The notes below the pieces were generated by a model that worked only from the letters and a program-made list of their open reading frames with translations, had not been told where the DNA came from and did no database searches. This document shows positions 25,851 to 35,992 of a DNA stretch of 64,000 nucleotides, piece by piece. The first letter of the stretch is position 1. Each line of letters opens with the position of its first letter. The stretch lies in assembly GCF_005960665.1 (NCBI RefSeq), contig NZ_CP040676.1:816501-880500 (forward strand). The letters run 5' to 3'. This DNA comes from Exiguobacterium mexicanum. Its GTDB lineage: Bacteria > Bacillota > Bacilli > Exiguobacteriales > Exiguobacteriaceae. The position numbers and the translations under genes were made by a program.

Positions 25851-26009
25851 AGGGGGGAATACTTGAAGTCTTGCTTGATTTGTATTTACCCGACCCGTCG
25901 ACTTTGAAACACGAAAATAATCCCAAATAATCTTTTTTACTAATTTGTACACTTTATCGAAAAAAGTATGTTATAGTAAGTTGATGAATTTAGCATAGGA
26001 GTGTTTGTA

Positions 26010-26402
26010 ATGGCAAAATACGAAAAAGATCAAGTTTTAAAAGGTAAAGTAACAGGAATCCAACCTTTCGGTGCGTTCGTCGCACTCGACGACGAGACTC
26101 AAGGTCTTGTCCACATCTCTGAAATCTCACACGACTACGTGAAAGACGTGAACGAGTACGTTCAAGTCGGTCAAGAAGTTGAAGTGAAAATTCTTGATGT
26201 TGATGAAGCATCTAAGAAAATCAAGCTTTCAATGAAAGCGACACAAGAAGCTCCAAAACGCGAGAAGTCGGCTAAGCCAGGTCGTCGTGGCGCACCACGC
26301 CGCAACGAAGCTTCAAACTTCAAGCAAGAAGAAGCTCCAGGATTCACTGTCCTCAAGGACAAGCTCGAAGACTGGATCAAAAACACGAACTTCAAGAAGT
26401 AA
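26010..26402 (+). CDS. yugI: S1-domain general stress protein (YugI/GSP13)
   Basis: A 130-aa RNA-binding protein. One S1 domain occupies about residues 6-75 (VLKGKVTGIQPFGAFVAL, LVHISEIS, VEVKILDVD), then a basic Arg/Lys-rich tail (PGRRGAPRRN) and a short C-terminal segment. Length and layout match B. subtilis YugI. The start is ATG 26010 spaced from AGGAG. S1 proteins of this type bind RNA or ribosomes under stress. A strong terminator follows. Confidence 0.9.
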   Translation: MAKYEKDQVLKGKVTGIQPFGAFVALDDETQGLVHISEISHDYVKDVNEYVQVGQEVEVKILDVDEASKKIKLSMKATQEAPKREKSAKPGRRGAPRRNEASNFKQEEAPGFTVLKDKLEDWIKNTNFKK

Positions 26403-26409
26403 GTGATTG

Positions 26410-26441
26410 AGACGACCTGCCATGTGCAGGTCGTCTTTTTT
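26410..26441 (+). terminator. Intrinsic terminator after yugI
   Basis: An 11-bp stem (26410-26420 with 26426-26436), loop CATGT, then a T-tract. Confidence 0.9.
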
Positions 26442-26495
26442 TGTACAGGAAATGTCCCGCTCGTTCACGAACAGTACAGAAAAGGAGTGAGGACC

Positions 26496-27494
26496 ATGAG
26501 GATCGGAATCATCGGTACGGGTGGAATTGCCAAGACTGCCCATATCCCGCAATACATCGCGGCAGGGGCTGACGTCGTCGCCGTCATGAATCGGACCCGT
26601 GAGCGCGGGGAAGCGGTGGCTGAACAGTTTGGAATCGAACGGGTGTACGAGACGGTCGAAGAGATGCTCGTCACAGAACAACTCGATGCGGTCAGTGTAT
26701 GTACGCCGAACGCGCTCCACAAAGCGCAAGTCATCGCCGCACTCGAGGCAGGATGCCACGTCCTCTGTGAGAAGCCGCCGGCCATCTCGGTCCGTGAGGC
26801 GAACGAGATGCTAGCAGCGGCCCGGAAGGCAGAGCGGACGCTGCATTACGGATTCCATTACCGGCACCGGTCGGACACACAACTATTGAAACGGATGATC
26901 GATGCCGGGGAACTCGGTCACGTCTATGCGGCGACGGCCCTTGCCCTGCGGCGTCGTGGCATCCCGGGATGGGGCGTGTTCACGGATAAGGAACTGCAAG
27001 GAGGCGGTGCACTGCTCGATATCGGGGTACATATGCTCGACCTCGCCTTGTATTTGATGGATTATCCGAAGCCGGTCGATGTCATCGGTCACGTCGGTCA
27101 ATACCTCGGCACACGGCCTGGTGTCGGGCTGATGGGTGATTGGGACGCAGAGGCGTTCTCGGTCGAAGACACGGCCCGGGCGATGGTCACGTTCGACAAC
27201 GGAGCATCTTTGTTTTTAGACGCGAGTTTCATGGCCAACGTCGAGGCGGCGGACACGATGCGGGTCGAACTACGGGGCACGATGGGCGGGGCGTCGCTCT
27301 TTCCACTCCAACTCCATACGGAAGAGCATGGTGCCTTATTCGATAAATCTCCGGCCCATCTGACGCTCCAAGATCCGTACGCCAGTCAGATTCGCACGTT
27401 TTTCGAGGCGTGCCGGCACGAGCCATCGTACGAGCAAGCGGAACAGGCGGTGACGCTCCATACGATTATCGACCGCATCTACGCTCAGACCTGA
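26496..27494 (+). CDS. Gfo/Idh/MocA family NAD(P)-dependent oxidoreductase
   Basis: A 332-aa two-domain dehydrogenase. The N-terminal Rossmann fold begins GIIGTGGIAKTAHIP, with the family motif CEKPPAIS near residue 95, and the C-terminal domain contains the catalytic-region sequence GGGALLDIGVHMLDLALYL. Substrates of this family are sugars, inositols and related polyols; nothing here says which. ATG 26496 after AAAGGAG is chosen; the longer frame runs back through the terminator of yugI. It appears to be transcribed alone. Confidence 0.82.
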   Translation: MRIGIIGTGGIAKTAHIPQYIAAGADVVAVMNRTRERGEAVAEQFGIERVYETVEEMLVTEQLDAVSVCTPNALHKAQVIAALEAGCHVLCEKPPAISVREANEMLAAARKAERTLHYGFHYRHRSDTQLLKRMIDAGELGHVYAATALALRRRGIPGWGVFTDKELQGGGALLDIGVHMLDLALYLMDYPKPVDVIGHVGQYLGTRPGVGLMGDWDAEAFSVEDTARAMVTFDNGASLFLDASFMANVEAADTMRVELRGTMGGASLFPLQLHTEEHGALFDKSPAHLTLQDPYASQIRTFFEACRHEPSYEQAEQAVTLHTIIDRIYAQT

Positions 27495-27562
27495 TTGCTT
27501 TTCAATCATAAAAAACAGGGTATATAGTGTAGGTGTTACATATTTTCGAAGGAGGATGAAAC

Positions 27563-28726
27563 ATGCACAACTTTGAATACAAGAACCCGACGAAACTTAT
27601 TTTCGGGACACATCAGATTGAAAAACTCGCGAGCGAGTTGAAGGCGCTTGACGCCAAGAAAGTGATGCTCGTCTATGGAGGCGGGAGCATCAAAAAGAAC
27701 GGCACGTACGATGAAGTCGTGGCGGAACTGAACAACGCCTCGATCGATTTCGTCGACTTCTCAGGCGTCGAACCGAACCCGCGCATCGAGACGGTACGTC
27801 GTGCCGTTAAACAAGCGCGTGAAGAAAACATCGACGCATTGCTCGCGGTCGGCGGCGGTTCGGTCATCGATTGCACGAAACTCATCTCGGCGGCCATCCC
27901 GTATGAAGGCGACGCTTGGGACATCGTGCTCCGTGACCACATCCCGACGGAAGCGATCCCGTTCGGTACGGTGCTCACGCTCGCGGCGACCGGTTCTGAG
28001 ATGAACTCAGGTTCGGTCATCACGAACTGGGAGACACAAGAGAAGTACGGCTGGGGTCACCCGCTCGTCTATCCGACGTTCTCGATCCTCGACCCACGTT
28101 ACACGGTATCAGTGCCAAAAGACCAAACGATTTACGGCATCGTCGACATGATGAGCCACTGTTTCGAGCAGTACTTCCACCCGAACCATGCGCCGGTTCA
28201 AGAGCGGATGACGGAAGGCGTGTTGAAAGCGGTCGTCGAATCGGCACCGAAACTCGTCGCCGATTTAGAAAATGTCGACTTGCGCGCCATCATCTTGTTC
28301 TCAGGTACGATCGCCTTGAACGGTGTGCTCCAAATGGGTGCCTCGGGCGACTGGGCATCGCACAACATCGAACATGCGGTCTCGGCTGTCCATGACATCC
28401 CGCATGCAGGCGGACTCGCGATCCTGTTCCCGCGCTGGATGGAACATGTACTCGATGAAGACAATGCAGCACGTTTCGCACGCTTAGGCACAGAAGTGTT
28501 CAACGTCGAACCGGCTGACACGGACTTGGAAACGGCGAAGCGTACGATTGCAGCCGTTCGTGCCTTCTTCGATGAGCTCGGCGCGCCAAACTCGCTCCGT
28601 GACTATGACATCGACGAGTCGACGTTCGACGCCATCTTGGATTCGGCGATGAAACGCGGGGCGTTCGGTCGCTTCCGCACACTCGAACGTGAAGACGTGG
28701 CAGCGATTCTTGAGTTGAGCAAATAA
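27563..28726 (+). CDS. Iron-containing alcohol dehydrogenase (YugJ/BdhA-like)
   Basis: A 387-aa group III metal-dependent alcohol dehydrogenase. The NAD(P) loop [12 protein letters not shown] is near residue 97, and the metal ligands are recognisable as Asp and His in the [13 protein letters not shown] helix and the His-containing segments [15 protein letters not shown]. It is related to butanol dehydrogenases and lies between yugI and pgi, as yugJ and yugK do in B. subtilis; here there is one copy. It likely reduces aldehydes with NAD(P)H. GAAGGAGG precedes the ATG. Confidence 0.85.
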   Translation: MHNFEYKNPTKLIFGTHQIEKLASELKALDAKKVMLVYGGGSIKKNGTYDEVVAELNNASIDFVDFSGVEPNPRIETVRRAVKQAREENIDALLAVGGGSVIDCTKLISAAIPYEGDAWDIVLRDHIPTEAIPFGTVLTLAATGSEMNSGSVITNWETQEKYGWGHPLVYPTFSILDPRYTVSVPKDQTIYGIVDMMSHCFEQYFHPNHAPVQERMTEGVLKAVVESAPKLVADLENVDLRAIILFSGTIALNGVLQMGASGDWASHNIEHAVSAVHDIPHAGGLAILFPRWMEHVLDEDNAARFARLGTEVFNVEPADTDLETAKRTIAAVRAFFDELGAPNSLRDYDIDESTFDAILDSAMKRGAFGRFRTLEREDVAAILELSK

Positions 28727-28756
28727 GGCGATTTGATGCCTATTTTGCAATAATGA

Positions 28757-28786
28757 TTGAACGAATCCGACGTTTCCGTTTATGAT
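28757..28786 (+). promoter_or_regulatory. SigA-type promoter for pgi
   Basis: TTGAAC (28757-28762), an 18-bp spacer, TATGAT (28781-28786). Confidence 0.55.
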
Positions 28787-28832
28787 GGGTCATGTATGGC
28801 TCATCAAGGAGCGATTTAAAGGAGGAAATGAT

Positions 28833-30185
28833 ATGTCAACTGTACGTTTCGATTATTCAAACGCCCTGTCTTTCGTCGGGGAACATGAAGTCGATCAATT
28901 GCAAGAAACCGTGAAAGCAATGCATTCGGTCATCCATGACCGCAGCGGGGCAGGTAGCGATTTCCTTGGGTGGGTCGATCTCCCAACAAACTACGATACG
29001 GATGAGTTTGCCCGCATCAAAGCGGCCGCGGAACGAATCCGTGAGAACTCGGACGTCCTCGTCGTCGTCGGGATCGGTGGATCATACCTCGGCGCACGCG
29101 CGGCCATCGAGATGCTCCAACATTCATTCTTCAACGTATTGTCGAAAGAAGAGCGCAACGCGCCACAAGTCTTCTTCGCCGGTCACAACATCTCGTCAAC
29201 TTATTTGACGGAGTTGCTCCAGGTGCTCGAAGGCAAAGACGTCTCGGTCAACGTCATCTCGAAATCGGGAACGACGACAGAACCGGCGATCGCGTTCCGT
29301 GTCTTGAAACAGTTCATGGAAGACAAGTACGGTCAAGACGGTGCTCGTGAGCGCATTTATGCGACGACAGACCGTGCCCGTGGCGCCTTGAAGACGCTTG
29401 CGGATGCGGAAGGCTACGAAACGTTCGTCATCCCGGATGACGTCGGCGGCCGCTTCTCGGTCCTTACACCGGTCGGACTCCTTCCGATCGCTGCGGCAGG
29501 GATCGATATCGACGCCCTCATGGAAGGTGCACGCGACGCACAAAACGCCTATTCGTCACCAGAACTCTCTGAGAACGAGGCGTACCAATATGCGGTCGTC
29601 CGTAACGCCTTGTATGCGAAAGGCAAGTCGATCGAGTTGCTCGTCAACTACGAACCGGCCTTGCACTACGTGTCGGAGTGGTGGAAACAGCTTTACGGCG
29701 AATCAGAAGGAAAAGACAACAAAGGGATCTTCCCGGCGGCTGTCGACTTCTCAACCGACCTCCACTCGATGGGACAATACATCCAAGAAGGTCGTCGTGA
29801 CTTGTTCGAGACGGTCATCCGTGTCACGAACGTCCGTCACGCGATGAACGTGCCAGAAGACGCGCAAGACCTCGACGGCTTGAACTTCCTCGCTGGCGAA
29901 ACGATCCAATTCGTGAACGACAAAGCGGCTGAAGGAACACTCCTCGCCCACACGGACGGAGAGGTACCGAACCTCGTTGTCGAATTGCCAGAGATGACGC
30001 CGTACCACCTCGGTTACTTGTTCTACTTCTTCGAGAAGGCATGCGCGATGAGCGGATACATTCTCGGGGTGAACCCGTTCAACCAACCGGGCGTCGAAGC
30101 GTATAAAGCGAACATGTTCGCGTTGCTTGGAAAACCAGGTTACGAAGAACAAAAAGCTGAGCTTGAAAAGCGCTTGAACCAATAA
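28833..30185 (+). CDS. pgi: Glucose-6-phosphate isomerase
   Basis: Converts glucose 6-phosphate and fructose 6-phosphate. The protein is 450 aa from ATG 28833 after AAAGGAGG, the usual length for the Gram-positive form. It contains [27 protein letters not shown] (sugar-phosphate binding), the catalytic Glu region [18 protein letters not shown] and the C-terminal Lys region [12 protein letters not shown]. The product of the PTS permeases at 4.9-8.6 kb enters glycolysis here. B. subtilis pgi also follows the yugI-yugJ-yugK block. Confidence 0.96.
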   Translation: MSTVRFDYSNALSFVGEHEVDQLQETVKAMHSVIHDRSGAGSDFLGWVDLPTNYDTDEFARIKAAAERIRENSDVLVVVGIGGSYLGARAAIEMLQHSFFNVLSKEERNAPQVFFAGHNISSTYLTELLQVLEGKDVSVNVISKSGTTTEPAIAFRVLKQFMEDKYGQDGARERIYATTDRARGALKTLADAEGYETFVIPDDVGGRFSVLTPVGLLPIAAAGIDIDALMEGARDAQNAYSSPELSENEAYQYAVVRNALYAKGKSIELLVNYEPALHYVSEWWKQLYGESEGKDNKGIFPAAVDFSTDLHSMGQYIQEGRRDLFETVIRVTNVRHAMNVPEDAQDLDGLNFLAGETIQFVNDKAAEGTLLAHTDGEVPNLVVELPEMTPYHLGYLFYFFEKACAMSGYILGVNPFNQPGVEAYKANMFALLGKPGYEEQKAELEKRLNQ

Positions 30186-30192
30186 TTTTGAG

Positions 30193-30221
30193 TAGGTCCG
30201 CTCCGGCGGGCCTATTTTTTT
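30193..30221 (+). terminator. Intrinsic terminator after pgi
   Basis: A nine-bp stem with one G-U pair (30193-30201 with 30206-30214), then T7. Confidence 0.85.
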
Positions 30222-30283
30222 GTTTGAAACTGGGGGAAGACAAGGTAAAGTGAGAGTAGACAGGGGAAAGAAAGGGATGGACT

Positions 30284-30757
30284 ATGTTGACATTCACGGA
30301 CTACTATCACAATAAAGTCGAGTTGAGCTTTGCGCACTATCCATTTTCAGATACGCCGCTCCACGTCTGGGTCGTCGCCCGCTACGAGAATCAATGGGTG
30401 CTGACGAAGCATAAGCAGCGCGGGCTCGAGTTCCCGGGTGGAAAAGTCGAACCTGGCGAACATGAGGACGATGCCGCGATTCGGGAAGTGTATGAAGAGA
30501 CGGGTGGTGTCGTGAAGACGCTGCACTATCTCGGACAATACCGCGTGCTTGGGCGCGGGGACACGGTCATCAAAAATATTTACTTCGCCGAGATCGAGCG
30601 CTTCGATGACCATCCGGCCGTCGATGAGACCGACGGCGCCGTGCTCATGAAGGAACTGCCAACGAATCTGCTCCGGAACAACCGGTACAGTTTCATGATG
30701 AAAGACCGGGTGCTCCCGGAAACGATGAAGGTGTTACATGAAAAACGAATGGTTTGA
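30284..30757 (+). CDS. ytkD: Nudix hydrolase YtkD, nucleoside triphosphate pyrophosphatase
   Basis: A 157-aa Nudix enzyme. The Nudix box is GGKVEPGEHEDDAAIREVYEETGG, spread over residues 52-75, with the catalytic REVYEE helix. Flanking segments (TDYYHNKVELSFAHYPFSD at the start, YLGQYRVLG, NLLRNNRYSFMMKDRVLP) are close to those of B. subtilis YtkD, which hydrolyses oxidised and normal purine dNTPs. It overlaps ytmA by 20 bp. TTGAAA-16-TAAAGT at 30224-30251 is a plausible promoter. Confidence 0.9.
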   Translation: MLTFTDYYHNKVELSFAHYPFSDTPLHVWVVARYENQWVLTKHKQRGLEFPGGKVEPGEHEDDAAIREVYEETGGVVKTLHYLGQYRVLGRGDTVIKNIYFAEIERFDDHPAVDETDGAVLMKELPTNLLRNNRYSFMMKDRVLPETMKVLHEKRMV

Positions 30758-31526
30758 CCGGATTGAGGTCCTCCCTCCATATGCCGGTTATGCGGTCCAC
30801 CGTGGCTGGTACGCGACACGCGATGGTGAGGATGTCGTCGCCTATACGATCACGCCGACGCGACCGAACGGGCACGTCCTGTTTTATTTGCGCGGCGGAA
30901 CAGGACGCATCGGGGACGTGCGCTTGCCCCGGTTGATGCAGTTCGCGGCCAAAGGCTTCCACGTCGTGGCGCCTGTTTACCGTGGTAACCATGGGGGGAG
31001 CGGGAAAGAGGACTTCGGCGGGGCCGATTTAGAGGATGTCTTGTCTCTCTACGATCGCGTCCATCGAACGGACACGCTCATTCATGCCCTTGGCTTCTCG
31101 CGCGGGGGCATGATGGCGTTGTCGCTCGCCGCGGAGCGGCCGCTCACGTCCGTGACGTCATGGGCGGGTGTCACCAATTTGGAATGGACGTACGAAGAGC
31201 AACGCTCGATGCGGAAAATGCTCCGCCGTATGACCGGGGGTGACCCGGAAGCGGCTCGTGAGGCGTACGTGGAGCGTTCACCCCTCTACAAGGACTGGGA
31301 GGCCCCGACGTTATTGATTCACGGGACAGACGACGAGCAAGTGCGGTTCCGCCATGCGACAGCCGTGGCCGAACGGATGGGGGAGCGGGCCGAACTTTGG
31401 ATCGTCCCGTTCGCTCATCAACTCCCGTTTTGGGAAAAGTGGAAGACGACCGCCTCACTCGCTTTCGTGAATCGTTTGAAGTTGTCTTGGAACTTACGGG
31501 CGAGCGCTGCCGCCTCGGTGTCGTAG
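30738..31526 (+). CDS. ytmA: Alpha/beta hydrolase of the prolyl-oligopeptidase type (YtmA)
   Basis: A 262-aa serine hydrolase. The nucleophile elbow is GFSRGG, the acid is expected in HGTDDEQV, and the His in PFAHQLPFW. It is linked to ytkD and pckA as in B. subtilis, where YtmA has no assigned substrate. The last 109 bp lie on the strand opposite the 3' end of pckA, so both C-termini are coded by the same DNA; the catalytic His is just before the overlap, and the tail beyond it ([15 protein letters not shown]) is probably not essential. Possible esterase or peptidase. Confidence 0.85.
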   Translation: MKNEWFDRIEVLPPYAGYAVHRGWYATRDGEDVVAYTITPTRPNGHVLFYLRGGTGRIGDVRLPRLMQFAAKGFHVVAPVYRGNHGGSGKEDFGGADLEDVLSLYDRVHRTDTLIHALGFSRGGMMALSLAAERPLTSVTSWAGVTNLEWTYEEQRSMRKMLRRMTGGDPEAAREAYVERSPLYKDWEAPTLLIHGTDDEQVRFRHATAVAERMGERAELWIVPFAHQLPFWEKWKTTASLAFVNRLKLSWNLRASAAASVS

Positions 31527-32992
31527 CGGGCCCCGTCTTTCCATGTGCCCCGTGGGTTGAGCACGTCGTCTGGCACCCCGTCGATGTGGCGTGGAATCTC
31601 GACGTTGAAGATGTCATGGCGCGTCGTCTCGACGTCACGGAGTTTCCCGTTGACGGCCGCGTTCACCATCGTCCGTGTATAGGCGAGCTTCATCCGCGAT
31701 CCTTCGCCGTAAACTCCGCCGGTCCAACCGGTATTGACGAGATAGACGTCGACGTCATGTTTCTCGATCAACGTGCCGAGCATGTCGGCGTAGCGTTCCG
31801 GTGCGAGCGGCAAGAACGGTGACCCGAAACATGTCGAGAAGGTCGCCTGCGGCTCCGTCACGCCGCGCTCCGTGCCGGCTAGCTTCGACGTATAGCCTGA
31901 CAAGAAGTGATACATCGCCTGCTCCTTCGTCAACTTGCTGATTGGAGGCAGGACGCCGTACGCGTCGGCCGTCAAGAAGACGATCGTGTTCGGATGCCCG
32001 GCTCGTGACGGAAGCATCGCGTTATCGATAAATTGAATCGGGTAGGCGGCCCGTGTGTTCTCAGTGAGTGAGATGTTCTTGTAGTCTGGTGCCCGTTCCT
32101 CGTCCAAGACGACGTTCTCAATCAACGAGCCAAATCGAATGGCATCGTAGATTTGAGGTTCGTTCTCACGCGACAAGTTGATCGTCTTCGCGTAGCAACC
32201 GCCTTCAATGTTGAAGACGCCGTCAGGAGACCAACCATGCTCGTCGTCCCCGATTAAATGACGTTCTGTGTCGGCCGATAGCGTCGTCTTTCCGGTACCC
32301 GATAGCCCGAAGAAGAGAGCCGTCTCGCCGGCGTCCGATACGTTCGCCGAGCAATGCATCGACAAGACGTGCTGTTCCGGTAACAGGAAGTTCATGACTG
32401 AAAAAATCGATTTTTTAATTTCGCCGCCGTATTCTGTTCCCCCGATCAGAATGGTCCGTTTGGCGAATGAGACGAGAATGAACGTTTCGGAGTTCGTCCC
32501 GTCGACTTCCGGATCGGCCTTATAGCTCGGTGCATAGATGACCGTGAACGGATCAAAGGCACCTTGTGTCGGCCATTCGCGCAAGAACAACTGTTTCGCG
32601 AACAAGTTGTGCCACGCGTATTCTGTGATGGCCCGCACTGGAAGCGTATAATGCTCGTCAGCCCCGGCAGACGCCTCGAGATAGTAGAGCTTGTCTTTCG
32701 TCTCGAGATGCGTGAGAACTTTATCGAGCAGTGCCGTGAACTTCTCTTCTGCGATCGGTTGGTTGACCGGACCCCAGTTTACTAAATGATTGCTGACTTC
32801 ATCTTGCACGACGAATTTGTCTTTCGGTGACCGTCCTGTGAATTTACCTGTACTGACCGATAAAGCCCCGTCTTTCGTCAGTACGCCTTCCCCGTTGCGA
32901 ATGGCTTCTTCCACCAATTCTGGAACCGTTAAGTTCCGCATCATGTCGGCACCTTTAATTAATTCTTCGATTTTCAGGAGCGTTGTCGCCAT
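31418..32992 (-). CDS. pckA: Phosphoenolpyruvate carboxykinase (ATP)
   Basis: Gluconeogenic enzyme turning oxaloacetate plus ATP into phosphoenolpyruvate and CO2. Motifs include TGRSPKDKF at the N-terminus, the Lys/metal region [17 protein letters not shown], the ATP-binding kinase loop [13 protein letters not shown], and [10 protein letters not shown]. It is 524 aa from ATG 32992, eight bases after AAAGGTGG. It overlaps ytmA tail to tail by 109 bp. The promoter carries CcpN-type boxes and a cre-like site, so repression by glycolytic conditions is expected. Confidence 0.95.
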   Translation of the reverse strand: MATTLLKIEELIKGADMMRNLTVPELVEEAIRNGEGVLTKDGALSVSTGKFTGRSPKDKFVVQDEVSNHLVNWGPVNQPIAEEKFTALLDKVLTHLETKDKLYYLEASAGADEHYTLPVRAITEYAWHNLFAKQLFLREWPTQGAFDPFTVIYAPSYKADPEVDGTNSETFILVSFAKRTILIGGTEYGGEIKKSIFSVMNFLLPEQHVLSMHCSANVSDAGETALFFGLSGTGKTTLSADTERHLIGDDEHGWSPDGVFNIEGGCYAKTINLSRENEPQIYDAIRFGSLIENVVLDEERAPDYKNISLTENTRAAYPIQFIDNAMLPSRAGHPNTIVFLTADAYGVLPPISKLTKEQAMYHFLSGYTSKLAGTERGVTEPQATFSTCFGSPFLPLAPERYADMLGTLIEKHDVDVYLVNTGWTGGVYGEGSRMKLAYTRTMVNAAVNGKLRDVETTRHDIFNVEIPRHIDGVPDDVLNPRGTWKDGARYDTEAAALARKFQDNFKRFTKASEAVVFHFSQNGS

Positions 32993-33054
32993 CCTGAATC
33001 CCACCTTTCCCCTAAATAGATGTGGATGAAATCCGCATACTTCCGTGTTTTATT

Positions 33055-33097
33055 AGTATGACGTTTTTATTATATGTGACATACTAATCAAAAACAA
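33055..33097 (-). promoter_or_regulatory. pckA promoter with paired CcpN-like boxes
   Basis: On the minus strand: TTGTTT (33092-33097), 17 bp, TATAAT (33069-33074). The plus-strand TGTGACATACT (33075-33085, in the spacer) fits all 11 positions of the CcpN motif TRTGHYATAYW. A second, inverted copy at 33055-33065 fits 9 of 11 and would lie near +1. B. subtilis CcpN represses pckA, so the assignment is well supported by context. Confidence 0.6.
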
Positions 33098-33115
33098 GCT
33101 TTTTTTACCCTTTAA

Positions 33116-33129
33116 AGTAAGCGCTTTCT
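33116..33129 (-). promoter_or_regulatory. cre-like CcpA site upstream of the pckA promoter
   Basis: On the minus strand AGAAAGCGCTTACT agrees with TGWAANCGNTNWCA at 12 of 14 positions; only the two outer bases differ. It lies about 20 bp upstream of the -35. Confidence 0.4.
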
Positions 33130-33260
33130 TACACTGTCATTCTAACATATTCTGTACCAGGTCATAGTACAAAATCGAAAACCGACAAAAAAATGTTTGA
33201 TATTTCACAAACATAACTATTGCGAGTTCGTGAAAAGTTTTACGAATTCAGTCGATACGC

Positions 33261-33289
33261 TTGACAGAACGGGGTGTCATTTATATGAT
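33261..33289 (+). promoter_or_regulatory. SigA-type promoter for metK
   Basis: TTGACA (33261-33266), a 17-bp spacer, TATGAT (33284-33289). The predicted start is about 10 nt before the riboswitch. Confidence 0.75.
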
Positions 33290-33306
33290 GGTCTTCGTAA
33301 CGGATA

Positions 33307-33479
33307 CTCTTATTCTGAGCGGTGGAGGGAACAAGGCCCTACGAAGCCCAGCAACCGTCCGATTTGTCATTGTTATTCGGAAAAGGTGCTATCCTGAAGC
33401 GAAGCGCAAGCTTCGAACGATAAGAGGGTAAGGAAGAACGATTCAACCTTTCCCATTGAACATGGCGAAAGGTTTTTTT
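33307..33479 (+). promoter_or_regulatory. SAM-I riboswitch (S-box) with terminator, upstream of metK
   Basis: The aptamer spans 33307-33426: the P1 arms CTCTTAT and ATAAGAG close it, and the conserved AGCGGTGGAGGGAACAAGGC, GAAGCCCAGCAACC, AAAGGTGCTA and GAACGATAAGAG blocks are present. A terminator follows (AACCTTTC 33445-33452 with GAAAGGTT 33467-33474, then T). When S-adenosylmethionine binds, metK transcription should stop here. Confidence 0.95.
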
Positions 33480-33556
33480 CATTACCGTCCCAAAGCAACG
33501 CGTAAGGGGAACGAGTACCGTCCACACATCACCCTTATTATAGGAGGTTTTTCGAA

Positions 33557-34765
33557 ATGGCAAACTTGAACCGTCGACTTTTCACTTCGGAGTCCGTCAC
33601 GGAAGGACATCCGGATAAAATTTGTGACCAAATCTCAGATGCGATTTTGGATGCGATTTTAGCTGAAGATCCAAACGCCCGCGTTGCGGCTGAGACATCT
33701 GTCACGACAGGTCTCGTGCTCGTAGCAGGTGAGATCACAACATCAACTTACGTGGATATCCCGAAAGTTGTTCGTGAAACAGTTCGTGAGATCGGCTACA
33801 CACGTGCAAAATATGGTTTTGATGCAGAGACTTGTGCTGTCCTCACATCGATTGATGAGCAATCGGTAGACATCGCCCAAGGTGTCGACCAAGCGCTTGA
33901 AGCTCGTGAAGGACAAATGACTGAAGAAGAAATCGATGCGATCGGCGCTGGTGACCAAGGTCTCATGTTCGGTTACGCAACAAAAGAGACACCAGAACTC
34001 ATGCCGCTCCCGATTTCACTCGCGCACAAATTGTCACGTCGTTTGGCAGAAGTTCGTAAGAACGGCACGCTCGCTTACCTTCGTCCTGATGGTAAGACAC
34101 AAGTGACGGTCGAATACGACGAAGCGAACAACCCAGTTCGCATCGACACAATCGTCATCTCGACGCAACACGCCGAAGACATCACACTCGAACAAATCCA
34201 AGCTGATTTGAAAGAGCACGTCATCGACGCGGTCATCCCGTCTGAACTTATCGACGCGGATACAAAATACTTCATCAACCCGACTGGCCGTTTCGTCATC
34301 GGTGGACCACAAGGGGATGCAGGCCTTACAGGACGTAAAATCATCGTCGATACGTACGGTGGTTACGCTCGCCACGGCGGCGGCGCGTTCTCAGGTAAAG
34401 ACCCAACCAAAGTTGACCGTTCAGCGGCGTACGCGGCTCGTTACGTAGCGAAAAACCTCGTTGCAGCGGGACTTGCTGACAAAGCAGAAGTTCAACTTGC
34501 TTACGCGATTGGCGTTGCCCACCCGGTATCGATCGCAGTCGACACGTTCGGCACAGGCAAATTGAGCGAGACTGAGCTCGTCGAACTCGTTCGCGAGAAC
34601 TTCGACCTCCGTCCGGCCGGCATCATCAAGATGCTCGACCTTCGCCGTCCAATCTACAAGCAGACAGCAGCTTACGGCCACTTCGGTCGTACAGACGTTG
34701 AACTCCCATGGGAGCAAACGGATAAAGCGGCAGTGCTTGAAGAAGGCGCGAAACGCTTCGCATAA
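33557..34765 (+). CDS. metK: S-adenosylmethionine synthetase
   Basis: Makes S-adenosylmethionine from methionine and ATP in the cytosol. Signature motifs are all seen: [22 protein letters not shown] at the N-terminus, [12 protein letters not shown], and the P-loop-like [16 protein letters not shown]. It is 402 aa, standard length. AGGAGG precedes the ATG. The product is the effector of the riboswitch in its own leader and the cofactor of the MnmM, MnmL and TrmB enzymes coded in this window. pckA is divergent, as in B. subtilis. Confidence 0.97.
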   Translation: MANLNRRLFTSESVTEGHPDKICDQISDAILDAILAEDPNARVAAETSVTTGLVLVAGEITTSTYVDIPKVVRETVREIGYTRAKYGFDAETCAVLTSIDEQSVDIAQGVDQALEAREGQMTEEEIDAIGAGDQGLMFGYATKETPELMPLPISLAHKLSRRLAEVRKNGTLAYLRPDGKTQVTVEYDEANNPVRIDTIVISTQHAEDITLEQIQADLKEHVIDAVIPSELIDADTKYFINPTGRFVIGGPQGDAGLTGRKIIVDTYGGYARHGGGAFSGKDPTKVDRSAAYAARYVAKNLVAAGLADKAEVQLAYAIGVAHPVSIAVDTFGTGKLSETELVELVRENFDLRPAGIIKMLDLRRPIYKQTAAYGHFGRTDVELPWEQTDKAAVLEEGAKRFA

Positions 34766-34772
34766 GACAGTA

Positions 34773-34806
34773 AAAACGACCTTTCTCAGCGAAAGGTCGT
34801 TTTTTT
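34773..34806. terminator. Bidirectional terminator between metK and the YtxH-like gene
   Basis: A 13-bp stem (34773-34785 with 34791-34803), A-rich before and T-rich after. Confidence 0.9.
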
Positions 34807-34807
34807 A

Positions 34808-35335
34808 TTAGGCTTGTGTTTTGTTGTCATTCGATGATTCGTTATTGCTTGATGACGTGTCGGATGAAGTTTCTTGCCCGAGCGCCGTATCTTTCGCATC
34901 GACGACTTTCTCGCCGATCGATTGAAGATCTGACTTCGCTTCTTGCGCCGTCCCGACGACTTTGTTCACGTCTTCTTTGACCGTGTCGACTTCACCAGCG
35001 ACTTTCTCGTATACGTTTTGAACGTCAGTGGCAACTTCTTGGATGATTCCAGAAGCCGATTTCACTTGGTCAATGACTTGTGAGGCTTTTCCGGCTGGGT
35101 CTTGTTTGACTGTATCGACGAGACCGCCGACCGACGATTTCGCGCTCGAGAACGATTGTTTCGTGTTCTCACGGTTCGACGTGCTAAGTAAGGCGAGCAG
35201 ACCGCCGACGAGGGCGCCGAGGAGCATCCCGGTCACGACGGTGATTTTAGGGCCACCTGCATTTGCTTGGTCAAACTGACGATTTGGATTGTTGGCTTGC
35301 TCTAGTTTTGGATCATGTTGTAGTTTCGGTTCCAT
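34808..35335 (-). CDS. YtxH-like membrane-anchored coiled-coil protein
   Basis: A 175-aa protein with a polar N-terminus, one hydrophobic segment (about residues 31-50, VTGMLLGALVGGLLALL) and a long amphipathic helix-forming region rich in Lys, Asp, Val and Gln (about 60-155). It ends in a Ser/Asn/Asp-rich tail. The layout fits YtxH/gas-vesicle-like general stress proteins of Bacillales. No catalytic motif. A role in envelope or stress response is only suggested by the family. Confidence 0.7.
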   Translation of the reverse strand: MEPKLQHDPKLEQANNPNRQFDQANAGGPKITVVTGMLLGALVGGLLALLSTSNRENTKQSFSSAKSSVGGLVDTVKQDPAGKASQVIDQVKSASGIIQEVATDVQNVYEKVAGEVDTVKEDVNKVVGTAQEAKSDLQSIGEKVVDAKDTALGQETSSDTSSSNNESSNDNKTQA

Positions 35336-35499
35336 AGTAACACTCCTTTTTGTAAGTTGGCATTGATACTCTTATACCCGAGTCAAAATGGAAAATAACG
35401 TCTTCCTTCATTTCGACATCAAAAAGTAATGAGCGGGCAGGATATTTTTTTGCTGATGGGGAATGATACTACTAGATTGGCCAAAAGGGGGATGCCGTT

Positions 35500-35970
35500 A
35501 TGAAGATCAGGGAAGCCGTACCAGAAGATGCCGCCACCATCCGCGATATTGCGCTCGCAACGGTCAGTGAACAAGACGAGGTTCGTTCAAAAGTAATGGA
35601 ACGGGCTTATCAGCAAGAAGAGATCGTCCGCGCCATCAGTTCAAGCGAGGAAGCGAAAGAGCAGTTGTTCATTGTCGGTGAAGCCGAAGGCGACGTCATC
35701 GGGTTCTATCATGCGATCGACCGCGGGGATACGTGGGAAGTGCTCCGACTCTATCTTCATCCGACCCATCACCGACAAGGTCTCGGAACGGCCTTATTGT
35801 CTCATCTGCGCGAACGTAAAGTTCAACCGATCGAACTGTACGTCGAGAGTTCGAACGAGCAGGCGATTGCCTTTTTGAACCATGAGGCGTTCATCGAATT
35901 GAATCGGATTCAAGAGGAAGTGTACGACCAACCGATGGAACTGATTCATTTGCGCTATGACCCGAGCTAA
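35500..35970 (+). CDS. GNAT family N-acetyltransferase
   Basis: A 156-aa acetyltransferase. KIREAVPEDAATIRDIA opens the fold, the acetyl-CoA pyrophosphate loop is LYLHPTHHRQGLGTALLSHL (the RxGxG/A motif is RQGLGT), and ELYVESSNEQAIAFLNHEAF completes motif B. The acceptor is not predictable. AAAAGGGGG precedes the ATG, and a terminator follows, so it forms its own unit. Confidence 0.88.
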   Translation: MKIREAVPEDAATIRDIALATVSEQDEVRSKVMERAYQQEEIVRAISSSEEAKEQLFIVGEAEGDVIGFYHAIDRGDTWEVLRLYLHPTHHRQGLGTALLSHLRERKVQPIELYVESSNEQAIAFLNHEAFIELNRIQEEVYDQPMELIHLRYDPS

Positions 35971-35992
35971 GACCCTAGACGGATTTTCTGAC

